Notes under the pieces: generated by a model
Databases searched by the model: none
Seen by the model: the letters and a program-made list of their open reading frames with translations, nothing else
Told to the model about the DNA's origin: nothing
In this document: positions 1-10,699 of the stretch, piece after piece
How positions within the stretch are numbered: position 1 is the stretch's first letter
Layout: each line of letters starts with the position of its first letter
Translations under genes and position numbers: made by a program
Source: Phallus indusiatus
Lineage: Eukaryota > Basidiomycota > Agaricomycetes > Phallales > Phallaceae
Direction of reading: 5' to 3'
NCBI GenBank assembly: GCA_027605045.1
Contig: JAQFWX010000061.1
Span: 151,126-215,125 of the forward strand
Length of the DNA stretch: 64,000 bases

Positions 1-1241
1 TGAAAGTGTCGGACAAGACTAGCTTACGGGGATAAGACGACCCCAAAAACATTTTCACAAGATGCTCTCCTTCCACGGCCTGGTCTTTCTTATCTTCCAA
101 CAGCGTCCCACAAAGAGATGTAGATGGGGAATGAAAACAGGAGACCTTTTTTGGCGAATCATTGATACGTAAGTTGTAATTCAGCAAAAACTTCTTCACT
201 TTACCTTATTCAAACCAGATTTAACCATTTCAAACGGTTCATCAAACACATATTGGTAGGTTTTACCAATTTCTTCCGCCTTTCGTTTGAACGAAAATAA
301 TGGAAACCATGACGGAACATGCCTCACTAGAAGAATTCCGAAATTGAGTGAAAAATGAATGTAATAATAATAAATTTTCTGTCCGCGTGATACATACAAA
401 TCGGAATGATGTCGAGTATTCGGGAGCTCGCTGAGAGCATTTTTGCTGCATCGCTCGCCAATTGCTGTGCCGCTGCACTGAGCGCATCAAGCTCTTGAGA
501 GGGAGAATAACCATATAGTAAGCGAAGCATAATAGTGCTCGTAGTCCTTGGGAGAATAATAAGACATAGCTTCCATCGTTGGGAAACCTTTCATTTACCT
601 GTTGACATGCTCTCGCAGTTGCGCTGGGGAAGCTAGAATCGATCTGGCGAAAAAACGTGATTCTTCTTCCTGTATTGTCTGATATTTGCTGATAGCTTGG
701 GGCCCCATGAACTGCCGTCCCAACTTTCGGAAACTCCTAAGAGTGTCACCATACGGAAGTAAAGTCCAAGTGTCGTCAAGACCGATCCTAATACAGTATA
801 GTAGCCTTTCCAAACAAGAGTTACACCAGCCGCTTACATCTTGACCATAACTGAAGCCGGTCTATCCGAATAGAATTTGCCTCTCTTTTCAAGGAGATCA
901 AAAGACGCTTTGGGAGTATTTACGATGAGAATGTGTTGTTTCGCTGCAGTGAGATGGACAATTTCCCCTGGATAACGAAAAGGCAAATTCAGCGATCAAG
1001 GTATCGTCCCGACTTAAAACGGCAACAATGACTCACCGTACTCCTTTCGCCATTGTCGATACTTCTCTTGAGGATTTTTACGGGGAAGGTCAAGTGCATT
1101 CCCGAGGACTGGTAGTGGTCTAGGACCAGGGGGGTATGATAGCGAGGGCGATGGATTCTTTTTGTGCCGGTTTATGAAAAATAGATAAACGATGGTGAAC
1201 GCGACGGCGATGACGCCTTCATGGAATAGAGATTCGGGCAT
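1..1241 (-). CDS. Cytochrome P450 monooxygenase, N-terminal part (cut by window edge)
   Basis: Fungal membrane-anchored haem monooxygenase, 5' half only. The ATG at 1241 opens an N-terminal hydrophobic anchor, followed by a basic stretch and the proline-rich hinge YPPGPRPLPVLGN. Spliced exons then give the helix B region (LLEKRGKFYSDRP), helix C (PYGDTLRSFRKLGRQF), TIMLRLLYGY and LRHVPSWFPLF. Introns are seen at about 1036-960, 836-788, 600-546, 399-328 and 212-159. The order and spacing match basidiomycete P450s of the O-methylsterigmatocystin oxidoreductase-like group. The I-helix, ExxR and haem-Cys regions lie beyond position 1, so catalytic competence cannot be judged. The usual helix C Trp (WxxxR) reads Leu. 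The substrate is unknown. Confidence 0.9.
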
Positions 1242-1301
1242 AGGGGAGGATGAAAGAAAATGAGATCAAGGGGAGCGCAGAACAGATAGGGCCTCCTCGA
1301 C

Positions 1302-1312
1302 TATATATATAT
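1302..1312 (-). promoter_or_regulatory. TATA-like run upstream of the P450 gene
   Basis: An alternating TA run lies about 60 bp upstream of the P450 start codon on the same strand. This is a suitable place for a TATA box. It is the only obvious core-promoter element seen there. Confidence 0.5.
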
Positions 1313-3802
1313 CCGAGATGAAGGTAATTCAGAGCGTCAGTGACAAGGATTGAAAGAGATTTTCAATTAGATATTAAAAATCGGTCCGAGTTCATTTAAG
1401 GTAAAATGGTGACAGAACACATTGGAACCTTTTTTTTGCAAGCAGGGATGGCCAACAACCGGCATCTCGCAAATGATGGCTTGATTGCAACACTGTACAA
1501 TGAATTAAGAATAGAATCTAGAAATAAAGTAAAGAGATCATGCCTTGGCAATTTGCTTTAAAGAATTTGTAAAAGCCCCACGACATCTCGCAAAGTGGAA
1601 TGTTATGAGTGTGCGTGAAATTCTTAACGAGGGGAGAACCTTCGAAAGCATCACCTCCATCACATGATAGCTTCCGGTCTTCCGTTTCACGGCACTAGAA
1701 TCCTTGGTACCGGAAAGATCTCAGCTATAGGATTCCAAAAAATTTGAGATAAGCGATATAGTTTCCTCCTCGCCTCGACGTCAGAGATCTCCGATCGGTC
1801 ATCGAAGTTGATTGGCAGAAACCTGAACGTCAACCGCCGCAGAAGCTAATTGAATAAGCTCTTTGAATATACATCCATGTCTGGGGCGTAAACATTTATG
1901 AAAAGTAGAAAAACAAAACAAAAATATTTGAATTTGAAAATTGGGAGTTGAAACCAGAATGAGTTGAGAGAATCCAATGATTGTCGAGGGAAGCTTGAAA
2001 GCTGGAAGGTTGCCCAAATTTGTAGCTCCGACTGAGCAATAATAACGACACATTACGGTCACACTGGCAAACCGAGAACCTTGACATGATGATGTCCATA
2101 AAGAAATTGTTTTCCTTTCCTTCCTTCCTTTTTCTGCTCCATTGAAATCATGAGTCTTAGAATCAAATCAATGAAATTTTGATATTTATAGGCAAACTTT
2201 CCAGATTTATAATTTCTTTCATATCATGACAACTTCTGCCCCATTAAACCGAGTCTCGCCATCCCTTTTTTTCCACATTGGTCACCTTTCCCGAAATTTT
2301 GCTTCGATTGTAATGGGATAGGCGACAAAAAAGGGGATCATGCCACTGGCGAGGGATGAATTAAACATGTATGCGCCTTATTGATAATGCTAGGCCACTA
2401 TAGCACTGATCAGTAGTACTCTCAGTCAGAACCAAATACATCCTAGACTCCGTACAATGGAGTATATTCAGTCTTTAATAGATGTCCTTTAATCTCAGGG
2501 AATTCTTTGCCTTCTTGTAAGAAAAAAAATAATCTTATCTGAGGGCAACAAAAGAAGCCCTCTGCTTAACCCTCCAAACTTCTCAAGTCCACGTTGTTTT
2601 AATGTCGACTCCTTTGGTGCACAGCAAGGATCCTTCCTGTCTTCGAATCTTCTGGGTGTTTTTATCTCAGTCAAATACATAGAAGCTAATAAATATAATG
2701 TAATATGATATGATTTTGTGCTTCAGATTTCATATCACGCCATGGCAGGTTATGGTTATGTAAATTGGTCTATGCAGTGTGCACGTCATTGACAGTGGGA
2801 CTGAAACCAAAAAACGTGGAAACGTTTCCGGCGGTATCGGTGCGCAAGGATGGTTCACAGAAATTTTGTTCGCATGCTAGTGGAGCGTTAGTAACAGATA
2901 AACAGTCAAGATGTCAAAGAAATCCTTATGCCATAGATAGTACATATGTACCTCGGCCGGAAAGTAAACAAACGTTCATTATCATTATCATTATCAAGGG
3001 TTTTAGCCTTAAAGGGGACTAGCACATCCACGCCCGAATTGTTAGTTTGAATGAATTAATGCGCGCGCCCCCTTGAACTATCAATATTATAACGGCAGTT
3101 AGCACCGTGACGTTGCGCCTAATTTCCTGATGTAGAGTAGTTTGAAATTTAGTACTTTTAAAAGCTGATAACCATATTTAGCCTCGACTCCACCCAGTGT
3201 AGATTCAATGCGGGGTCAACGGATCGATCTGAATCTCATAATTTTCAGGGCCCAAAATTCTTACTTTGATTGATTTCGTTCCTTCTTTTCGAGGGCCTGG
3301 CTTTCTTTAAGGATAATCTATGTGCGTCGGGTATGATATTTGCGTCCCAATGCAATCCTCTGATGCCACGTGTGCGCACGTCCGAAAAAGATCCCGAATG
3401 AAAGAAAGATCCAAAAGAAGTCCACCTGAGTTGTAAACTGCCATACAGTAAATTTCAATTCTTGAGAAGACAAACTTAGTCAGGAAGGTCCTGGAAGGGC
3501 TCACCGTGATACATGACGGCCTACGGGTAAATCGAAGTTTCATTTGAAGAGATGCGTCTCATGAGAACAAACTGGTCATTTCTAAAAAAATTCAAGGGAC
3601 AAATGATATAGACGCATTTACATAAATTAGTTGAGGTATGTGACATGTAAGGAGTAAGATAAAAAGGAAAATTATGCAACCGAACGAACATTGGACGGTA
3701 TTGATATGATATGCAAGGACTGACAAGACACGAAAACGGGACCCATCCAGAGCCATACATATACTCTATATTTAGGGCGGGTGAGAAATCATGAGACTTG
3801 AC
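1313..3802. other. Intergenic region, no gene recognised
   Basis: About 2.5 kb between the P450 promoter and the 3' end of the CorA gene. It has only short unsupported reading frames without recognisable motifs. It contains a small hexamer repeat near 2976. The sequence is AT-rich with scattered stops in all frames. Confidence 0.6.
2976..2996. repeat. Short tandem repeat (TCATTA)3
   Basis: Three perfect copies of TCATTA followed by a partial copy, in intergenic DNA. This is a simple microsatellite with no indicated function. Confidence 0.8.
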
Positions 3803-6339
3803 TCATGTTCTGTGGGTCTAACCAGCTCTTCATTAGACCATACCCAAATGAAATGAAAATCAGTTCTTACGCGTCTATAACGAATATCCCATTTTTTATC
3901 GACATAGTGCTTGGCTCGGACAAGGTCGGACCACATGAATAGCGGCACAACGACTGCCATAACCGGAAGAGCGATTTCCCAGAACCTTAAAACAAGCTTT
4001 CTGTCAGTCATGGAAAATTGAATAGGCAAACCCTATTATGACGACTCACAAAATATCGGAATCTGCGTTCGAAAAAAAAGTGATAGAGCTTTTAATATGA
4101 AAATCACAAAAGTGCACGACTATGTACTCACGCTGCTGCACGCTAGCTAAAAAGTACAGCCAAAAAAACTGATAAGATACTAATCATAATATAAAGACCT
4201 TCTTGCTTACGCATGACATTGAAATTCATTCCCTGAAAAAAATGGTCTAGTCAATAGGGACTCGCCAGACGCACATATCATCAAGCCTTACGAAGTAGCC
4301 GGTCAGAAGAGTTAATGGAAGGAAGATAATAGTCGCGAGTGTTAGTCGCCGCCTGTCCAATCAGTTCAAAACTTCCGGTAAACCTCTCAATAGCATTCAA
4401 AACAACTCACATGACTTCGTTCATCTCATAACTAGCCATCTAGAGATAGCATGTCAATAAACACCAATCACATAATGAGATAACTGAATAGCACACATTA
4501 AATGTGTAATTGATCAGGTTTTCCGCAATCCCACCGAACATGTCAAGGCTGGAAAGAATGTACTCCATATGGTCATGAACATCGGCTAGATATATTTTGC
4601 TTTTATGACTCATATATCCAACAACCTTTGGTACCGTCTCGGATTCTCCCGAATCGTTCGTTGAAGAAGTTTCTAGAGCCAGACATCGGTCATAATCGTA
4701 GCGTCGTAGACCGTATATAAGAGATTTCAAGGGCTCCAGGGTGCGCTTATGCAACGCCAGATCGCCCGATATTATATGCACTGTGATAAAAGTGATAGTG
4801 GTAGAGTGAGTATGTGAAAAACGACCTTAGAAGCCTGAAGCAAGAGGCAAAAAATAGACCGTACGATGACGAACACTTCCCACTTTCGGTTTCAGAAGGA
4901 TGTCACTTTCTAATTCAAGAAGCATTTTGTGATACTCCTCCACAACTTCCATCGCTTGATCAACAACCAAGTCCAAGATGCTTTCTAATAAGATAGAAGC
5001 ATCTGAGTTGGAGCGAAGAACAGTGCTTGTGGAACGAAGACGATCCATTATAGGTGTTGCGAAAGTCGGCGTGTTCGTTTGGTGAACAGTGATAAGAGTT
5101 CCGTCGCGAAATAAGAACATGTATAAATTCCTTCGGACCACGTTCACACGCAAACCCTCCTTAAGTTGTTGAATTGCACGCATGGCTTCTTCCGCCGTAT
5201 TCTATATTCAAAAGTTCACGGTGAATGTGTTAGCACGGGACTCTCTAAATATACATATGTATGAAAATCTTGCCGTGCGTGTTTCGAGTTCATCATAGGG
5301 TGGCGGCTCGGCGCCTTCTTCCAATTCCTCGTGAAAAGATGACTTCCGTTTAGTAGACTTCCTTCTTAGAAAGGTAGAGTTAGAGTTAGATGATAATTTG
5401 CCCATATGAAAAAGGCCGGGACGGGAGAGCGGGAGCGGGAGCGGTGATGAGCTTCTCGGAGCATCCGATATATTATTGCGCTCGTAGTCTTCGGAGGTAT
5501 CCCATTTCCCTATTTCATGACAGAGAACGCGAATGAAAAGGTGTTTTTGAAAATAATCGGCTTTGGAGCGAGCGAGCTTCCGTTGGTCCTGTAATACATC
5601 TTCTACAGATAACGGATGGAGATCTTTATATATACAAGTTATATGAAACGGTGAGCCACGGAATGCAAAGAGTACTTTCAAATAATTCACCATATGCCAA
5701 GGCCAACCTACTTATGACATCCCAGCTTATACCGGCGATATGTATCCAGCGAGCTTTTGCCCAGGGTTCCTTTTGTGTTCCGTGTTCGTCCAGGAAATGA
5801 ATGAATGAACGATTCTTGAAAGACTGGAAATTACTTCTGACAGAGTTATAATCTATGACACTAATATAGCAGGACTCCTGAATGTGACCGTAAGCAAAAT
5901 GAGCACTGTTGTGGCGAGGATCGATGCCTGGCTCAGCACCAGCTTTGCCGCTGGTCAAATTGTTCCAAAGAGTGGACGTTTTGTGCATCCGCATAATTTT
6001 GTGAGCAGTGGCGCGGAAAAGATCAGCTCCTCGTAAACGAGTACGGTTTGCTTGATCATCGTATCTATCGTGGTTGAAGAATTGAGTGCTGGAACGGGGC
6101 TGACGGCCGTTCTCAACGGACCGCGGCGAATGAGAGTTGTTGGCCGCTCTGCTCGACGACTCCTGTGCATTTCTTGGAGACGATGGTTGTCCCCTCTGTC
6201 CATTAAAAAGCTGAGTGACGATACTGTGCGGCCGCTGTCGCGAGGGACTGACGATGGGTGAAGATGGGCCCGCGTCGATATCTTCCTCGTCGCTGGTCAA
6301 AGATCCGCCAAAATCGCTTTCGCTGTTGGTTTTCGGCAT
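3803..6339 (-). CDS. CorA-family magnesium/divalent cation transporter
   Basis: Channel-like Mg2+ transporter of the CorA/MRS2/ALR superfamily. The start is ATG 6339, which has a purine at -3. A long Ser-rich cytosolic N-terminus precedes LHPLSVEDVLQDQRKLARSK, the conserved element before the CorA helical funnel. Further on are ASYEMNEVMRR, a first membrane helix (TIIFLPLTLLTGYF), the signature GMN, and a second helix (FWEIALPVMAVVVPLFMW) followed by basic residues. The GMN-containing part is built from exons of 22 nt (4211-4232), 15 nt (4132-4146) and 13 nt (4050-4062), all in phase. The last intron is probably 53 nt with a CTAAT branch site, giving a stop at 3803. If it is retained, the stop is at 3772. 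The frame extends upstream to 6507, but no evidence supports that extension. Confidence 0.9.
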
Positions 6340-7135
6340 TTCGTGGCGAATTATTATTGAGCAAAAAGAGTGAAAAACAGGAAGAAGGCCATTATCTAAT
6401 AATTTGGTTAAGGTTGTTGTGGAGGAAATTGGCCAGGAAGCTGATCGGCCATGCAGGCAATAAGTCTCACCATCATTTGCAAAACCAGTGCACACCGTTT
6501 CAGCCACCGGTTGCTTATGTCCTCGGGTGAAAGATAATAAATGACGACCCTAGTTACGTTTTGTATGTGAAGTGCAAGCTGAGTTGGAACTTGCAACTCG
6601 AGAACTTGGAGCTTGGAGAAATTTGGCTAAATTCGAGCGCGTAATAAACTCTCATGGCAACATTGATATATACAAACGCCCGAAATTCCGTAGCAAAGTC
6701 TGTCGATATCAAGGAAGCGTTCGTAATCACAGACTATCACCAGCCATTATTATAGTTATTAACAAAATACATAGAATTACCGTCTTCAGAGCAGTCGGAA
6801 GCAAACGGCAGAATGATCGCATGTGACGTAGTGCGCCATGATCGACAATTGAATCCGTCCTTTGTCTGGCAGCCACTTGCTGCTGCTGCATCGCGTATTA
6901 TCCATTGTTCATTATTCGCATTGACAGTGATAATCTGAACGAGTTCCTAATTTCCAATTAACCTGGAATAGTCTTCCTCCTGTAACCACTCGGACTCCTG
7001 CGGAAGTAACCGGCGAGGCGCGCGGCGCCATTGTCTCCTTTCTTCTCTCCCTCAGCAACGTGTTTTTTATAAAACACCTCGAGTGTTCTAACGCCTTTCG
7101 TCCTTTCACTTCGTCTTTCCAATAACCCAAATTCA
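6340..7135. promoter_or_regulatory. Divergent intergenic region, CorA gene and F-box gene
   Basis: About 0.8 kb separates the start codons of two divergently oriented genes, so both promoters should lie here. I saw no convincing TATA box or repeated operator-like motif. Confidence 0.5.
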
Positions 7136-7945
7136 ATGCTGTTGGAGCTGCCACGTGAAGTGCTGTATTATATCTGTGAGAACGACTGCTTTTATAGCTT
7201 TCTTTTCGACAGAAGCTGCTATTCGCAATTTACCTCACTGATATACTCACTCTTTTTTTTAGTTACTTTCTTAGATATTCCAGATTTGAACAATTTATCA
7301 ACTATTTCCCCCGTGCTTCGTGAAGTCGCGTCCGATGCGGGATTGCATCGTCTTCGCGTTCACGTTACTGCACCTTCTCGTATTAATCACTCCCTTTTCT
7401 CCGATGATAATATACGCCCAACCATACCTGACCTTATCCAGCGAGGCGTGATGAGTGGTGTATCTCTCCACGCGAGGTGGCGCTTTGGTCTTTATCTCTA
7501 TTCTGACCAGGTATCATGCGGATCCCTCTTGCGGCTGATAGTAAATCCTAACTTTCATTCGTAGTCGGTCAAATCTTATTGGTCAATCCGTCGCATCAAT
7601 ACTGCTTTCGCCAAACGTTCTGTTAACAACATGCTTCAGACCCGCTCGTCTAGTTCTTTCGGAAGCAATGTTCGTATCACTCCAAGTATGGTGCTACCGG
7701 ACTTTAAACCAGGAATCCCAACCCACATCTCATCAAACTTGTTTCCTATCATGCGCGTGCTTAAATGGAAGCTCTTACGAGATCAGGTCGCCAAGATTCA
7801 TAGAGATGTCGGCAGAAAGCATTTAACACAGGACTGGCTCGAGAATACAATTCGCTCTTATCCTGAACACGAGCGACTTCGCTTGGCTGTATGCCCAGAT
7901 GTTCGCAAACTCACGCTATATTTTGAACGGCTGGCAAGACAATAA
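7136..7945 (+). CDS. Short F-box-like protein
   Basis: Three exons (7136-7175, 7263-7510, 7565-7945) give 222 residues. After splicing, the N-terminus reads MLLELPREVLYYIFTFLDIPDL followed by NNLSTISPVLREVA. This is the LPxEvlxxIfxfLdixdLxxls pattern of an F-box, which binds Skp1 in SCF ubiquitin ligases. The rest has no LRR, WD40 or other substrate-binding repeat that I recognise. It is basic and ends LTLYFERLARQ. The role as an SCF adaptor is inferred from the motif alone, and the target is unknown. The gene converges on the TBC gene with about 210 bp between stop codons. Confidence 0.75.
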
Positions 7946-8158
7946 TCGTCTTTTCATTGTTGTTCTTTTGAATTTAATATACCTGACCGGATATATATAT
8001 ATATTAATTTGTATAAATGTTACTTCTATCTATCTATGTACGCATGTATATCAGATACTTTCACCATACAGCCTGTAAAGAAACATCCATTTGATATGTA
8101 ATAATACTAATAGTACTTAACTCAAACAGGAAACCCGAATCATAAATTGAGGACCCAA

Positions 8159-10560
8159 CTACGTGTCCGGCAACTCGCGCAGTAATAAGCGTTGCCAGGT
8201 GCTCTCCTTCCACCACTCCGTAGTCTCCATCACTCGTTCCCATACAATTTCCTCGTTTAGCCCATATATTTCGTATCGCGGAATTACATATTTTTGATCC
8301 ATCTGCGAAGAAGGACACCGTTGCTCTCTTTTGGCTATTTCCAAAGCTGCCCGGTTTTCGCCCTTCAGCACAGCAAGCAATTCTTCGCGGTCCGGAAAGA
8401 AGAGCCTGCTCTCAATCGCAGCCAACAGTGCAAGTGAAGTCCTGAACAGAAAGGAATCACCTTCCACAAGCCATACATCCCATATCCGAGAGCACGCTTC
8501 AATGGGAAGATGGTTTAGGAATAACGGGATAATCCAATCAGGTAAATATTCTGCGGGGGATATTTGATACTGCTTAAAATTGAAATAAACTATGTAAAAC
8601 AAAGTTAGCTAAATCTCGTAAAGTTCGAAGCTTTTCATCATCGAGGTATGATGCCTAACCTTTTGGCATAGTATCTGCTAATAAGGTATCGAAGATCCTA
8701 TTGATTATACATTAATATACTGTCTGTAGACGGAGATATTGACATACCGATAGTACGCCTCAACCTTACACGAGAATAAATCATGACATGTGAGTTCCGG
8801 AACTTGGCAACGCTACTTACATCATCGCGTGCTTCGTGACCACCATAGAAAGCACGTAAACAGCTTTTTTCTAAAAGATTCCGCAGGACCATGAAAGCTT
8901 GATTCGGACTACTCAGATTCAGAAGTAGCATTCCACCTATCTGGTTTACTTTAATAAAGCCAAAGCGGGTAGTATTCAGTGGATTGTTTCGTACCTTGGC
9001 GATGCCTTCTACATATCCTAAACCCTCATCGGCTCTTGCTACGACCCAGGCGCATAGCAAATGATAAAGATCCTCATACAATGGACCGTAATGGCGATGA
9101 AAAATATGTAATTGAGGCAAGGTGGTGGAGATGTCCGATTCAATTAGAGAAAGCGCAGTGGTCGGGAATCGTCTGGATGAAAGAAGGTTTTTGGCGCGCG
9201 ATAAACAGGACGAATACGCATCTGGTGTAAACTTATCTCTCGGGAATAATGTAACGCATGAATTCAACATAGATAATGTACCTTTACTGAGCGCCAAAGG
9301 GTTACCAACTACCCTTTCCCACATGACACTTCGAAGTTTGGGAGGAATACCTAAGAAAGAAAAGATAAACGGGGATCGGCCATTTTATATGGGTTATGAG
9401 AAAGAATACCTTTCCACCACAGTTTTTGTATTTCTGGGTCTTTGATAGCTTTCTTCCAATCGGGCAAAACTGTACGTTCCCATTGAGTGGTGTTAGCTTC
9501 TATAGCCGATTCACGACTCAGTCGACGGTTCTGTGATTCAGTTAATCGAGCCTGTTCTGTGTAATTATGGGAAAAAAACTCCAAGATTAAACACCGAAGA
9601 TAGGTCGTGTAACGGAAGGATGTGTTCGAAGTACGTACCTGACATACGACTACGTTGCATCATCTCCTCCCACTCTTTATTGTGTTTCATATCTTCATCT
9701 TTCTGTTTGGGAGGTAAATGGGCGGGTCGTGTTTTGGAAACGGCTTTCTGCATCATGGAGGACTGAATAGACGTAGACGGTCGTCTCCCGCTGGACTCGG
9801 AGGGACTTGCAACGGATGGACTGACGCTTTCAACTCCCGCACGAGATTGTATTGTGGAGCGATCCGATGCGGTCTGAACGAAGATTTCGGTAGCGTTTCT
9901 TGGAGACGAATCTGTCAAAGAAGCTTAATATTAAATGAAATCCAGCAGTAAGGGTGTCGGCTGACCTTCGTGCTCTGTAGTGTCCGGCGGAGGTACAGAT
10001 GTTGTATTCATGGTTATAGCCTTTAATTCATCGGTCATGGCTGATATGTTTTCGTTGTCATCATCATCGGGAAGTGCCAAAGGCATTGTCCCAGACCTGA
10101 GGGAGGAGTGCGGCGAGCCCGTGGCCGCTGATTCGGGTATACTGATGCTCATTGTAGGATTAGCCGAGGTATCTAAATGCAAGGCGTTCGTCAGGTCATC
10201 AGATAACGCATCGTCCGCATCGGCCAAATCATCCCCGGAATGGTTTTCCTCTTCACTACGCTGAACAGGTTCATGTTCGTCTTCGGTAGGGCGTATGCCC
10301 AGTTGTTCCATGAAAACCTGAGGATCGAACCCGAATGAATTATCTGGACTATCCACTATATATGAGACATCTCCTATACCAGCTACTTCTTCCAATTGCC
10401 TGGTATTGAATTGTTCGTTTTCAGCCTCATTACGGTTCAAGGGCGGAAATGACATAGACTCAAAAAGTTGTGTCTGATGTAAGCGACGACCGGAAAATGC
10501 CGCGAAATAAAGACTCTGAATTTCACGATCTGTACTGAATACTAAATAATACGTTCTCAT
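8159..10560 (-). CDS. TBC domain (Rab-GAP fold) protein, TBC1D12/14-like, catalytic fingers missing
   Basis: Eight exons from ATG 10560 (658 residues). A second in-frame ATG at 10455 has a weaker context. The acidic, Ser-rich N-terminal half is disordered. The TBC domain begins at LWWKGIPPKLRSVMWERVVGN. It continues through a FHRHYGPLYEDL segment, YRIFDTLLADTMPK and HLPIEACSRIWDVWLVEGDSFLFRT, the order seen in TBC1D12/TBC1D14-type proteins. Exon 6 is only 17 nt (8748-8764) and encodes VEAYY. Active TBC GAPs carry an Arg finger in IxxDxxRTxP and a Gln finger in YxQ. Here these read IESDISTTLP and GYVEG, so both catalytic residues are replaced. It may bind Rabs without stimulating GTP hydrolysis. 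Confidence 0.88.
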
Positions 10561-10699
10561 TTCTGAAGAATAAATACATATATGCTGAGTGTAGATTGAA
10601 AAGTACTAGACTGAGTTTCCCCGTCAGAATACAGTCTTCGCGCTGATCATTACCTGAGCTCAGCGAAAGCCTGGGACAACTGTAAAAATATTGTAACAC

